Source of the DNA: Paraburkholderia atlantica
Lineage (GTDB): Bacteria > Pseudomonadota > Gammaproteobacteria > Burkholderiales > Burkholderiaceae
Assembly (NCBI RefSeq): GCF_009362785.1
Contig: NZ_WHNQ01000031.1
Span: 21,318-85,317, forward strand
Reading direction: 5' to 3'
Length of the DNA stretch: 64,000 nt
Part shown: positions 1-8,323 of the stretch, in pieces
Layout: the number at the start of each line of letters is the position of its first letter
Position numbering within the stretch: position 1 is the first letter of the stretch
Translations under genes and position numbers: made by a program
Notes under the pieces: generated by a model
What the model was told of the DNA's origin: nothing
Seen by the model: the letters and a program-made list of their open reading frames with translations, nothing else
Database searches by the model: none

Positions 1-451
1 CGCTCTCCATCTTCATGGGTTCGCCAAAGACCGTAATGCCTCGAGATTTGAGGTAGGCCGCACCGGCTTGCACGTCGTCAGTGTAAAAGGCGATGTGAGA
101 TGCAGCCAGATCTTCGTTGTTCGGGATCAGTGTGCTTCCGGTCGAGTTCTTGTATTCGAACAACTCGATGTTTGAACCCGTCCCGCAACGCAACATGGCG
201 ATCGAAACGCTATCGGCTCGCGCGGCGACTTGGTGGGTGCGATCCTCGGACAACGAGCTAGTCAGCTTGAACGGTCCAATGAGCGTGACAGGCTTGCATC
301 CGAATGTCGTTGAGAGGAATGCCGCTGCCTCTGCGAGATTGGGGACATTGATGCCGACGTGGTCAACGCCGGCGGTCTTGATCGCCGGGGTTTGAGCCGA
401 CGCGGTCGCACTCAATACGAGTGCCGAGAGCAGTGCAGCGATGAATTTCAT
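1..451 (-). CDS. VOC-family (glyoxalase-like) secreted protein, 3' end cut by window
   Basis: The reading frame starts at the ATG read from 451 and runs off the window edge, so only the first 150 residues are visible. It opens with a clear signal peptide (MKFIAALLSALVLSATASAQ). A vicinal-oxygen-chelate fold follows, with 'GVDHVGINVPNL' as the first metal-side strand, 'SNIELFEYKN' in the middle and 'ASHIAFYTDDV' opening the second half. VOC proteins are metal-dependent lyases, isomerases or dioxygenases. The substrate cannot be told here, and a signal peptide is unusual for the family. The next gene downstream-to-upstream (476-928) is also a small exported protein on the same strand, so the two may be co-transcribed. 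Confidence 0.8.
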   Translation of the reverse strand, partial: MKFIAALLSALVLSATASAQTPAIKTAGVDHVGINVPNLAEAAAFLSTTFGCKPVTLIGPFKLTSSLSEDRTHQVAARADSVSIAMLRCGTGSNIELFEYKNSTGSTLIPNNEDLAASHIAFYTDDVQAGAAYLKSRGITVFGEPMKMES

Positions 452-475
452 GATGATTCGGTCAGGTGTGGAGAG

Positions 476-928
476 TTAGTTTTTGTTGAGGAATACGCGC
501 AGGCTGGCGAGCTTGCCGTCATGAATGGAGAAAATGTCTTCGCCCCGAACGAGATTCGGATTGTCTTTAGGACCGTAGCCCCAGGTCACGCGACCGAGTC
601 CGTGATTCCATGAGACAGGGTCCGGTGTGAACGCAAACCCCGCGTGTTCGGTTTGAACACGCTCGATGAGTCGGTTGACGTTCGCATAGCCCGAAGCGAT
701 CTCGGCGTAGTCGGACACAAAGATGTCGGGCGTGTAGACAGTCGGAAATTTGTCCACACGCATCGCCTTATCGCGCTCGTTCCAGATCTCGAAGTGGCGG
801 TCGATCAAATGCTGAGCGACAACGATGTCTTTAGCGTCGTTGTTCATGGGGCGTACGTCCTGTGAATGAACCGTGGGCGCAGTCAGCGATGCGATCAGCC
901 ATGCGCCCACAAAGGCAAGTTTTTTCAT
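476..928 (-). CDS. Exported NTF2/SnoaL-like protein
   Basis: This 150-residue protein begins with a signal peptide (MKKLAFVGAWLIASLTAPTVHS, probable cleavage near residue 22). The rest matches the SnoaL/NTF2-like cone fold: an early helix with 'HFEIWNERDK', then 'YTPDIFVSDYAEIASGYANV' and the terminal strand 'GEDIFSIHDGKLASLRVFL'. Family members bind small hydrophobic molecules or act as isomerases or cyclases; no specific reaction can be assigned. It lies 24 bp from the VOC gene and 66 bp from the SDR gene, all on the minus strand, which suggests one transcription unit read from the SDR towards the window edge. Confidence 0.75.
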   Translation of the reverse strand: MKKLAFVGAWLIASLTAPTVHSQDVRPMNNDAKDIVVAQHLIDRHFEIWNERDKAMRVDKFPTVYTPDIFVSDYAEIASGYANVNRLIERVQTEHAGFAFTPDPVSWNHGLGRVTWGYGPKDNPNLVRGEDIFSIHDGKLASLRVFLNKN

Positions 929-994
929 GGAGCTGCGGTCGAAAGGGGTCGATAACGGCCTCGATATCGCATCGGAGGCCGTCGTCCGTGTTGA

Positions 995-1744
995 TCAAAC
1001 TTGTGCCATGCCGCCGTCGACGAACAGCTCGATGCCGTTGATGAAACTCGACGCGTCGGAGGCAAGGAAGGCAACGGCCTTGCCGACTTCTTCGGGCTCC
1101 CCGATGCGGCCTGCAGGTACTTGCGAGGCGAGTGCGTCGAACAGTCCTTGACGAGCCTCTTCAGGCACCAGGCCACCCAGACCCGGCGTGCGGATCGGGC
1201 CGGGGCTGACGACGTTGACGCGGATGCCGCGATCCTTGAGGTCCAGTGTCCACGACCGTGCGAAGTTGCGAACCGCTGCCTTGCTTGCGCTGTACACGCT
1301 GAAGTTCGGCGTTCCCTTAACCGATGTCGTCGACGAGGTCAGGATGATCGATGCGCCGTCGACAAGCAGCGGAAGTGCCTTCTGAACAGTGAACAGGACG
1401 CCGCGCACGTTGGTGCCGAAGATGCGATCGAAATGCTCCTCGGTAATCGCACCCAGCGGAAGCATGTCACCGCCACCGGCGTTGGCGAACAAGATATCGA
1501 GCTTGCCGGCTTCCTTGGCGATCTGCGCATAGACCGCGTCGAGGTCGGCCATCACCGATGCGTCGGCGCGGATACCCGTCGCCGCAGTCCCGATCGCAGC
1601 AACGGCTGCATCCAGTTCACCTTGTCGACGACCCGTGATGAAGACGCGTGCGCCCTGTGCGGCGAGTTCCTGCGCAGCGCCGAGGCCGATGCCTGTCGTG
1701 CCGCCGGTAACGAGGGCGATCTTTCCGTTCAGTGGCTTGCTCAT
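995..1744 (-). CDS. Short-chain dehydrogenase/reductase (SDR)
   Basis: A 249-residue classical SDR. The cofactor loop 'TGGTTGIG' lies near the N-terminus, 'FANAGGG' is the NAG-type structural motif, and 'YSASKAAV' carries the catalytic Tyr and Lys. The C-terminus is 'FVDGGMAQV'. The frame is open further upstream to 1864, but the ATG read from 1744 is preceded by GGAG at good spacing and starts the usual SDR N-terminus (MSKPLNGKIALVTGG). It is divergent from the LysR gene at 1959 and so is probably its target. A close paralogue lies at 8324-9079. The substrate is unknown. Confidence 0.9.
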   Translation of the reverse strand: MSKPLNGKIALVTGGTTGIGLGAAQELAAQGARVFITGRRQGELDAAVAAIGTAATGIRADASVMADLDAVYAQIAKEAGKLDILFANAGGGDMLPLGAITEEHFDRIFGTNVRGVLFTVQKALPLLVDGASIILTSSTTSVKGTPNFSVYSASKAAVRNFARSWTLDLKDRGIRVNVVSPGPIRTPGLGGLVPEEARQGLFDALASQVPAGRIGEPEEVGKAVAFLASDASSFINGIELFVDGGMAQV

Positions 1745-1912
1745 GAAATGCTCCGTTTCGTAAATTGAGGGTTGGTTTTCTGCCCGACATCGCTTGGTCG
1801 ATGTGGGTGTCGTCCAGCTCGACACTCCGCTCGCCGCCGCGTTTCGCTTCAGGCATGGCGTCAATGTAGCGGGCGGACATTCTTCGATAAATGGACAATA
1901 ATGAAAATACTA

Positions 1913-1926
1913 TGCACAATCGTGCA
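1913..1926. promoter_or_regulatory. Inverted repeat TGCAC-N4-GTGCA, candidate LysR operator
   Basis: The sequence TGCACAATCGTGCA sits in the gap between the divergent SDR and LysR genes, 33 bp before the LysR start. It is a perfect 5-bp dyad, and the half-site is also repeated directly (TGCACAATC followed by GTGCACAATC). Divergent SDR/LysR pairs are usually controlled from such a shared region. Assigning this dyad to the LysR protein is inference. Confidence 0.4.
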
Positions 1927-1958
1927 CAATCAGAAGCATCGCCAGGGAGTCACTTCGA

Positions 1959-2867
1959 ATGGATCAGTTATTGGCGATGCGTGCCTTTGCGCGTGTCGTC
2001 GAGGCGGGTAGCTTTACGCGTGCGGCAGACTCGCTCGATCTGCCAAACGCGACCATGAGCAAGCTGGTCCGGGAGCTCGAGGCACATCTGGGCGTGCGGC
2101 TGCTACAGAGGACGACGCGACGTGTCACCGTGACGCCCGAGGGACAGGACTATTACGCGAAGGCGACGCGCGTCCTTCGTGACCTGGAAGACATGGATTC
2201 GTCGTTCAGCTCGGCGAAATCACACCCGCGCGGTCATTTGCGCATCGACGTCGGCGGATCGACCGCGCGGGACGTGCTGATTCCATTGCTTCCCGACTTT
2301 ATGGCGCGCTATCCCGACATCCGGATCGATCTCGGTGTGTCGGATCGATCGGTCGACCTCATTGAAGACAATGTCGACTGTGTGATTCGTGGCGGTCCGC
2401 TCGATAACTCATCGTTGATCGCGCGACATATCGGCGACGCGGCGATGGTCACCTGCGCGACGCCCGAATACCTGAAGCTCTATGGCGTGCCTGCCTATCC
2501 AGACGAATTGAAGAACGGACACCGCTTGATTGCTTACGTCTCGGCGCAGAACGGCCGGGCACTTCCATTCCGCTTCGCGCGGAACAACGAGAAAAGTGAG
2601 ATCAAGGTTGACCATCGGATTGGCATCAACGAAAGCAACGCGCACCTTGCCGCTGCTGTTGCAGGCATGGGCATCATTCAGACTTTTTCGTATTCAGCCA
2701 GAGCCGCGCTCGACGAAGGCACACTCGTGGAAATCCTGCGCAAGTGGCGCCCCCCACCGTACCCGTTTCATATCGTGTATCCGCAGAATCGACACGTGAC
2801 GCATCGACTCCGCGTGTTCATCGATTGGTTGCTGGAATGCTTTCCCGCACGTGTGAAGGGCAATTAG
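1959..2867 (+). CDS. LysR-family transcriptional regulator
   Basis: This 302-residue protein has the standard LysR layout. The N-terminal winged helix-turn-helix is clear (MDQLLAMRAFARVVEAGSFT, then 'LDLPNATMSKLVRELEAHLG' as the recognition helix region). A type 2 periplasmic-binding-like effector domain runs from about residue 90 to 295. It resembles the subfamily that controls divergent SDR or oxidoreductase genes. The start ATG follows an AGGGAG ribosome site. Most LysR proteins of this arrangement activate the divergent gene on binding a small ligand; the ligand is unknown here. Confidence 0.92.
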   Translation: MDQLLAMRAFARVVEAGSFTRAADSLDLPNATMSKLVRELEAHLGVRLLQRTTRRVTVTPEGQDYYAKATRVLRDLEDMDSSFSSAKSHPRGHLRIDVGGSTARDVLIPLLPDFMARYPDIRIDLGVSDRSVDLIEDNVDCVIRGGPLDNSSLIARHIGDAAMVTCATPEYLKLYGVPAYPDELKNGHRLIAYVSAQNGRALPFRFARNNEKSEIKVDHRIGINESNAHLAAAVAGMGIIQTFSYSARAALDEGTLVEILRKWRPPPYPFHIVYPQNRHVTHRLRVFIDWLLECFPARVKGN

Positions 2868-2889
2868 GGGGGCGGTCCGTATTGCCCGA

Positions 2890-3254
2890 CTACATCCGCT
2901 GCAACTGGACAGGAGAGCCGGGCTTGCCGTCGGTGACAGGCGCGATGACCAGATAGCGACGGTGCTCCGGCGCGCTCGTGCCTTGCGCCACGAGTTCGCG
3001 GATTTGCCCAATGGCATTGACGACTGCAGCGCCCGCGGGGTTGGTCATGAAGTTCGAAAGAGGTTCTAGGGGACCGGATGCGTCTGCCTTGTCGGCCAGC
3101 GCCAAGACATAGGGGCGCTTCGGCTCGAGCCCTGACACGGCAGCCTGGAGAACTTGCAGCCGGCCTTGATCAAACAGTGAAACGCTCGTCGGGGGCGTGC
3201 CCGCTTGTGCCGCGCCGATGGCCGAGAGATAGACGTTGGCCACCTGCCCCGCTA
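2890..3254 (-). pseudogene. C-terminal part of the YncE-like beta-propeller, separated by a frameshift
   Basis: The frame can start at a GTG read from 3243, but it has no good ribosome site. It stays open upstream into the end of the propeller gene at 3252-4355. Adding one G to the GGGG run just before the propeller's TAG stop would join the two frames without interruption, reading ...LGVAGQVANV... across the junction. The piece itself (117 residues, 'VSLFDQGRLQVLQAAVSGLEP', 'VIAPVTDGKPGSPVQLQ') looks like a small C-terminal accessory domain of the same secreted protein. A sequencing error, a real inactivating deletion, or a rare translated second ORF are all possible; I favour a single broken gene. 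Confidence 0.6.
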
Positions 3255-4355
3255 CCCCAACGACTGAAGGTTTTGCGTGCCGTCTCCTTCGGGAACCGCA
3301 TTTGGAACATAGACGACGGCTTGAGGTGCCTGCCCGATTGGAATGGTCGCGACAACCGTATTGGTGCGAGTATCGATGGCAGCCAGCGCGTCGGCGTTCT
3401 CAAGCCCGACGTAGACTCGCGTACCGTCTCCTGACGGCCAGACTCCGTGCGGAAGATTGCCAACGGAGATGTCAGCAACTTGCTCGAAGTCATCGGTGCG
3501 GAAAACCTTGACGCGATTCAGGGCCCCGACAGTGACGTACGCGAACATGCCATGCTCGTTGTGGACGATGTTGACGTGGTTCGTGATCGGTCCCGTTTCC
3601 AGCGTCTTCAGCAACGCGAAGGGCGGCTGTGCGCTAAATGCCTGCGTCCTGCCACTATCCTTGAGCGTGATCCAGACCTGCTTGTTGTCCGGGGATACCG
3701 CGATGTTGGGGCAGAAAGGACTCGACTGTTGAAGACGACCCACGGTCTGATGTGATTTGACCTCGACCACATCGATTTCGGGGTTAAACGAGGAACACAC
3801 AAAGCCATATTTTCCGTCGGGGGAAAAGGTTTGCATCCCCGGTCCGGCGGGCGTTGTGATCCGCGCTTTTTCCTCGTACGTGTGCGCGTCAATCACAGAC
3901 ACGTAGTTCTCACCTCGAACGGTCACCCAGACTTCTTCTCCGTTGGGCGTAAAGAACGCTTCGTGCGGTGATCGCCCCACGTAGGTCACGTGCTTGACCG
4001 TATTGGTTTCGGTGTCGATAAAGCTGACCGAATTCGAGCCGATCGATACCACCGCGAGCGTGCGGTGATCTGGCGAAAAGCCCATCCCGTGCACCAGAAC
4101 CTGTCCGCGATACAGCGGGCTGAAATTCGTCGGTGCCGGCTCGCCCAATCGGATCACGCCCAGTAGCTTATTGTCTGTCGGATCGGTCACCGACACGGTG
4201 TTCGAGAACTGTTCGGCCGCATAGACGCGATCGTGGTGGCTGACCGGAATGTCCGGGTCAGACAGGGAGCCGGGAGCCTGGCCGGCGTAGCAAACGTGCG
4301 CCGATGCGAGCAGCGCGGCGCAGATTATCGACGGGAGCGTGAGAAGCGATTTCAT
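3252..4355 (-). CDS. YncE/YVTN-type secreted beta-propeller protein
   Basis: This 367-residue protein has a signal peptide (MKSLLTLPSIICAALLASAHVCYAG) followed by repeated blades. Each blade carries the YVTN-like pattern ('VYAAEQFSNTVSVTDPTDNK', 'VSIGSNSVSFIDTETNTVKH', 'VWVTVRGENYVSVIDAHTYE', 'VYVGLENADALAAIDTRTNT'). Such propellers are periplasmic and act as binding or lactonase-like proteins; no catalytic set is evident. The gene overlaps the upstream DUF305 gene by four bases (ATGA), so the pair is translationally coupled. It ends at a TAG that appears to come from a frameshift in a G-run (see the 2890-3254 entry), so the natural product was probably longer. Confidence 0.85.
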   Translation of the reverse strand: MKSLLTLPSIICAALLASAHVCYAGQAPGSLSDPDIPVSHHDRVYAAEQFSNTVSVTDPTDNKLLGVIRLGEPAPTNFSPLYRGQVLVHGMGFSPDHRTLAVVSIGSNSVSFIDTETNTVKHVTYVGRSPHEAFFTPNGEEVWVTVRGENYVSVIDAHTYEEKARITTPAGPGMQTFSPDGKYGFVCSSFNPEIDVVEVKSHQTVGRLQQSSPFCPNIAVSPDNKQVWITLKDSGRTQAFSAQPPFALLKTLETGPITNHVNIVHNEHGMFAYVTVGALNRVKVFRTDDFEQVADISVGNLPHGVWPSGDGTRVYVGLENADALAAIDTRTNTVVATIPIGQAPQAVVYVPNAVPEGDGTQNLQSLG

Positions 4356-4831
4356 TGCGTGTCCTTCGACATGTTCATATTCGTGTGGTCATGGGCCCGA
4401 GTCGTCCGAGTGGTAGAGGACGGCCCTGGCATCAGTTGATCAGGCGCAGGCTCCGGAGCGGGCAAGGGCTGGCCCAGAGCGAGCCGCATGGCGACGATCT
4501 CCTGTTGTTGCTCGACGATGATTTCCTGAGCGATGCGGCGAAGCCGCTCATCGTGCCCATGGCGCAATTCGGCTTGTGCCATGTCAATCGCGCCTTGATG
4601 GTGAGGCACCATCATTGCGACGAAGTCCTGATCGACGTCACCCGTCGGGTGAACGGTCATGCCATTCATCATAGCCGTCATAGCCCGATCGTTTTCAGAC
4701 AGAAAGGGGGCTTCTTGTTCGCTTGAAGCGACAGCTCCGGCAGCCTGCACGGAAGGACTTGAGATGCATACAACAAGAACGAAACCGAGCGCAAGGGTCA
4801 CTCGGTGGAACCGGGGACATACTGAGTACAT
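4352..4831 (-). CDS. DUF305-family exported protein
   Basis: The ATG read from 4831 gives a signal peptide with hydrophobic core 'LALGFVLVVC', then the DUF305 core. Its hallmark is 'MMVPHHQGAIDMAQAEL' with a metal-type HH pair, preceded by 'MTAMMNGMTVHPTGDVDQDF'. The C-terminus is Pro- and His-rich with a Met-containing tail ('HDHTNMNMSKD'). DUF305 proteins such as CopM are periplasmic and several bind copper; that role is known for relatives and only inferred here. Longer in-frame starts reach 4942 but would place the signal peptide internally. The stop overlaps the start of the beta-propeller gene by four bases. Confidence 0.85.
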   Translation of the reverse strand: MYSVCPRFHRVTLALGFVLVVCISSPSVQAAGAVASSEQEAPFLSENDRAMTAMMNGMTVHPTGDVDQDFVAMMVPHHQGAIDMAQAELRHGHDERLRRIAQEIIVEQQQEIVAMRLALGQPLPAPEPAPDQLMPGPSSTTRTTRAHDHTNMNMSKDTQ

Positions 4832-4959
4832 CGAGTCGCCTGTGTGGGTGCAGTCGCGGGAGGCAGCTCGCAGCGCGGCCGAAGCGTGAGTTCGAGCGCG
4901 CAAGCGGGCGATTGCGGGATGGCGGGATTGACACGGGCGCAAGCAGGCCCGTGCGATGG

Positions 4960-5358
4960 TCAGACATCTTTGCTGAACGCACGTTGCGCAGCGACGGTGT
5001 CGAGCGACTCGCGCAGCAGTTTGATTTTTCCGTTTTCGGCGACGAGGCGTCCGGCGTACATCTGCCGATACATCTTGCCAGTGGTCACGACGCGCGCCTC
5101 CACCTCATACTCGCCAAACGCCTGGTCCGGCGTATCGATCAGGATGTTCGCGTTCTTGAAGGCGAAGTCAGGCACCGCCGCGAGTAGCGACGCGATGAAT
5201 GTTTCGATGGCAGCTGGACCCTGTGCACCGGTTTTAGGGTTGATGCTCGCGAGATACGGAAGCTCGAGCACGCCATCGTCGGCGAAGAGCGCGGCGGCCG
5301 CTTTGGGGTCGCGGATGGAGTCAAGATAGGCGGTGAGAAGCTCTGACGCTGATTTCAT
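4960..5358 (-). CDS. NTF2/SnoaL-like protein
   Basis: A 132-residue cytoplasmic protein with the ketosteroid-isomerase-like fold: 'LLTAYLDSIRDPKAAAALFA' as the opening helices, 'DDGVLELPYL' as the first strand, 'GPAAIETFIASLLAAVPDF' and the final beta meander ending 'LLRESLDTVAAQRAF'. It has no signal peptide, unlike the protein at 476-928. The catalytic residues of true ketosteroid isomerase are not obvious, so only fold-level assignment is justified. It lies upstream of the DUF305/propeller pair on the same strand with a gap of about 130 bp. Confidence 0.75.
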   Translation of the reverse strand: MKSASELLTAYLDSIRDPKAAAALFADDGVLELPYLASINPKTGAQGPAAIETFIASLLAAVPDFAFKNANILIDTPDQAFGEYEVEARVVTTGKMYRQMYAGRLVAENGKIKLLRESLDTVAAQRAFSKDV

Positions 5359-5487
5359 TGGAACCTCGGTAGGTGGTGAGAAGAAAAAACGTGCGATGAC
5401 AGCAGGCAGGCGTGATGGCTTCGACTCGCGTTCGATCGTCCCGATCGGCCGGTGAGGGATCTGTGCCTATCCGGCGTCCGTTCGACC

Positions 5488-5979
5488 TCAGATTCGAGGC
5501 CGGCACGAACGCCGCTTCGGACGTTGGTGAATGAGGTCATCGCCATGACTGACGGCGCCGGCCAGCGCGCTCGCCAGAATCATGGCCTGGGCATTGAGCG
5601 GAGGAGGCGTGATCGGGATGGGCCGATAGATGGCCTCTCCGACGCCCACTGACTCGCCAGTCAGCGCGCACTCCCCTTGACGTCGGGCGACGCCCAGGCG
5701 CCAGATCTGATCGTTGTAGTGGCACATCGTCGCATCGCGCCACGAAATCGCCACGGTGTGATCGCTCAGGCGATCGAGCACATTGACGATGCGTGCCGCG
5801 CGTGTTCCGTCGTCAATCCGGGCCCCGCACACGCCCCCCGGTGCGCGGAAATCGACACGAATGCGGCGTTCGGCGCGGGTCGCCGAAAGGAGTGTCGTCG
5901 CGGCAGTCACGGATTTCGGCAGCAACAGATTGCGGACAATGCCCAGCCAAGGATCGTTGCCTCTGGTATCGCGCATCAC
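5488..5979 (-). CDS. DUF3331 protein
   Basis: This 163-residue protein matches my memory of DUF3331, a family known mostly from Burkholderiaceae. The core is 'IVNVLDRLSDHTVAISWRDA', then 'CHYNDQIWRLGVARRQGECA' with conserved aromatic and Cys residues, then 'GEAIYRPIPITPPPLNAQAM' and 'ILASAL'. Cysteines at 'TMCHYND' and 'GECALTG' could bind a metal. The function is unknown. Start choice is uncertain because two ATGs are adjacent and no strong ribosome site is visible. The family supports the host assignment. Confidence 0.8.
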   Translation of the reverse strand: MMRDTRGNDPWLGIVRNLLLPKSVTAATTLLSATRAERRIRVDFRAPGGVCGARIDDGTRAARIVNVLDRLSDHTVAISWRDATMCHYNDQIWRLGVARRQGECALTGESVGVGEAIYRPIPITPPPLNAQAMILASALAGAVSHGDDLIHQRPKRRSCRPRI

Positions 5980-6484
5980 GCGGATTCCTGGTCGTGTCTT
6001 GCAGGTCAGATTGAATTGCGCCTGGCGCCGCGTTCGGGACGTCGCAATGAGCAGAACGCGAGCCGGCTTCGAAAATGGTCATCTGCATTGACGACGAGGC
6101 GGTCGCCGCCTCGTCCATCACTGCAGTCTCCAGATGCAAGAGTCTCGCGCCCATATATTGGGTCGTTATCGTCGGCGGAACCTGACGAAGGAGACTTCGG
6201 CGATGCGAATTGTTCTCGGGATCAGGTCCATCAGTCCTTGATGAACTATTAAAGAATCTGAAATCTGTCTTTGAACAGGCTGCGGGCCCCGACGAATCGT
6301 CATTTTGGCCGGTACAATTCGCCGCTAAGAAACAGTGACAAACAACGGTTCAGCCGCGCGTACCAATGACCGGGTCAATTCCTCGCGGTTGGGATCGGGG
6401 CGGGTGCACAGCGTGTTGCGGGTCGCGGTCCTGAGACACGACGAACGCTCTTTCCCGTGAAGGAAAGGGTCCAGCGAGGGTGAG

Positions 6485-7846
6485 ATGAAATTCGGCGAAA
6501 TCGAGGTGCTGCGCGAGTCCCGCGAGGTCTTACGCTCGGGCTCACCCGTTAAAATCAGTAGTCGTGCCTTTGATTTGCTCGAGATGCTGATCGACGCCGA
6601 CGGCGCTCTTGTTTCGAACGAAGCCATCATGGCCAAGGTCTGGCCGACGACGATCGTCGAAGAAAACAACATTCAGGTTCAGATCTGTGCGCTCCGAAAG
6701 TTGTTCGGTCGCCACAAGGGGCTCATCAAAAATGTGTTTGGCCGTGGCTATCGCCTGGAGCGGCCGGGCGACGCGTCGGCAGTTATTGCGCCCGTGAACC
6801 CTTTAGTGAGCACCGCTTCGATTGATTTGGCGATGTACAAGCCGCCACTCTATCTTGACGAGTTCTTCGGACGCGAAGCGCTCCTGGGTCAGTTGACCAT
6901 TCGAGTGCAGGAGCGGCGACCGTTACTCACTGTTGTTGGTCCGGCGGGATGCGGAAAGTCACGGCTGGCGCTGGAAGCCGCAAGACGACTGGAGCAACAT
7001 GGCGCGGTTCGCACCCTCTATCTGTCGATGGCAAGCGGTGCCGCCGCTACCGATGCCTTCGGTCACATTGAACAATTGTTGATTCAGACGGTCGGGTCGA
7101 CCGATGGTCCATCACCGGGGCAGCACACGCTCGTTCTTGTCGACAATTGCGACCTCGTCGCAGAGCGCGTCGCGGAGTTCGTCCGTGCCATGCACGCTGC
7201 CGGGCGAGCGCTTTCTGTGATCGCAACCTCGCGAGCGCCATTGAGACTTTCCATGGAGGACGTTGTCTACGTGGAACCGTTTCGAGTCGATTGTGACGAG
7301 CGCGACCTCAGTACCGCCATCGACATGTTTGTGGCGCGAGCGTCTGATGTGCGTGCATCCACCTATACCGACGACGGCTTGATTCCCTATCTCAGGGAGA
7401 TGGTGCAAGAGGTAGACGGTCTGCCGCTAGGAATCGAGTTTGTCGCGCGTCAAACTGCGTTGCTGGGGGTTGATTCTGTACGGGCGCTATTCGAGCGCGA
7501 TATCGAGTTACCCAAGCGAGTCATCAGGCACACGGGAGATGCCCGACACGAGTCGCTGACCTCAGCGCTATCGTGGACGTGGAACCATCTGCCGAGTGAC
7601 CAACAGAAGATCCTTAGTCATTTCGCCAGCAGTGGGCAGCATGCATCGCTAAAGGATCTGAGCACCATCGCTCGCACGGTTGGACTTTCTGAAGAGGCCT
7701 CCTTCGAGGCACTGAGTGGCGTGATTGATAGCGCGTTCGTTTTTCGAAACTTCGAAGGTTCACGCGCCGCTTACCGAATGCCCAACACCGTTCGCCGCTT
7801 TTTGCGCGCCCTCGATTCGAGCGACAACACGCACGCCGCGCAGTAA
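6485..7846 (+). CDS. Winged-helix regulator with P-loop ATPase domain
   Basis: A 453-residue protein. Residues 1-93 form an OmpR/CadC-type winged helix ('ISSRAFDLLEMLIDADGALV', 'NIQVQICALRKLFG', ending in the wing 'IKNVFGRGYRLERP'). A STAND/NB-ARC-like ATPase begins near 125 with Walker A 'GPAGCGKSR' (152-160), a Walker B region 'TLVLVDNCDLV', a sensor region 'SVIATSRAPLRLS' and 'DGLPLGIEFVA', the GLPL-type motif. There is no phospho-acceptor domain, so it probably senses through the ATPase part. The gene is followed by a 477-bp gap and then the SDR/hydrolase pair, which it may control; that is inference. The C-terminal TPR region typical of longer relatives is missing or very short. Confidence 0.85.
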   Translation: MKFGEIEVLRESREVLRSGSPVKISSRAFDLLEMLIDADGALVSNEAIMAKVWPTTIVEENNIQVQICALRKLFGRHKGLIKNVFGRGYRLERPGDASAVIAPVNPLVSTASIDLAMYKPPLYLDEFFGREALLGQLTIRVQERRPLLTVVGPAGCGKSRLALEAARRLEQHGAVRTLYLSMASGAAATDAFGHIEQLLIQTVGSTDGPSPGQHTLVLVDNCDLVAERVAEFVRAMHAAGRALSVIATSRAPLRLSMEDVVYVEPFRVDCDERDLSTAIDMFVARASDVRASTYTDDGLIPYLREMVQEVDGLPLGIEFVARQTALLGVDSVRALFERDIELPKRVIRHTGDARHESLTSALSWTWNHLPSDQQKILSHFASSGQHASLKDLSTIARTVGLSEEASFEALSGVIDSAFVFRNFEGSRAAYRMPNTVRRFLRALDSSDNTHAAQ

Positions 7847-8323
7847 CTCAGCAGTCAGTGAAGTTCCATCGCTGCATCAGCGGCGAGACGGGTTGTCGGG
7901 ATCTGTGTTCCGGCGATCGTCCGATTCACGCCGGTTCGATGCCGGAAGTGTTGTTGGTCCATCGGTCTGGTCCTTTTCGTACCGGAGCCTTGCAGGGGGC
8001 GTCTCCAGCGTGTCCGTCTTGCCGGTCTCTTAGTGGGTGCGCGCGACCCGCATCGTCGAATGGAACCAAGGCGCGCCTCCGGCGCCAATTTTCTTGCCAG
8101 CGTCTCGAGGCGACACATTACGCCGAGTGGCGATCGCTTTCCCCTTCCAGATTCTTAAATTCTATGAAATCCCTCTGAGCGAAGGTCCTGATCGGATCGC
8201 TCGCGCAGGAGGCCTTTTAAGACTTAGGCGCGCGATAGCAGAAGATTTAATAAGTCGAATGTATATTCGCGCGCCAGAAATGATTACCGTCTCGTCTATC
8301 GATTTTTTCTAAGGGAGCTAAGG
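7847..8323. other. Intergenic stretch, no gene recognised
   Basis: These 477 bases hold only short frames without recognisable protein motifs on either strand. The last 100 bases are AT-richer than the surroundings and precede a good ribosome site (AAGGGAGCTAAGG) for the SDR at 8324, so the promoter of that gene most likely lies here. I see no structured RNA or repeat. Confidence 0.4.

Noticed and set aside
5403..5414. CAGGCAGGCGTG near 5404, resembling the junction CAGGC-AGGCG at 13193-13202, as a possible left boundary of the older element
   Set aside because: No terminal repeat (GAGTTCA...AATTAATGTCG) follows it, and short AGGC repeats arise by chance in GC-rich DNA.
5677..6252. Plus-strand frame of 191 residues opposite DUF3331
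   Set aside because: It is antisense to a recognisable gene and has no motif; a GC-skew shadow.
7855..8118. Minus-strand 87-residue frame in the 7.8-8.3 kb gap
   Set aside because: Arg-rich composition, no ribosome site and no recognisable family.
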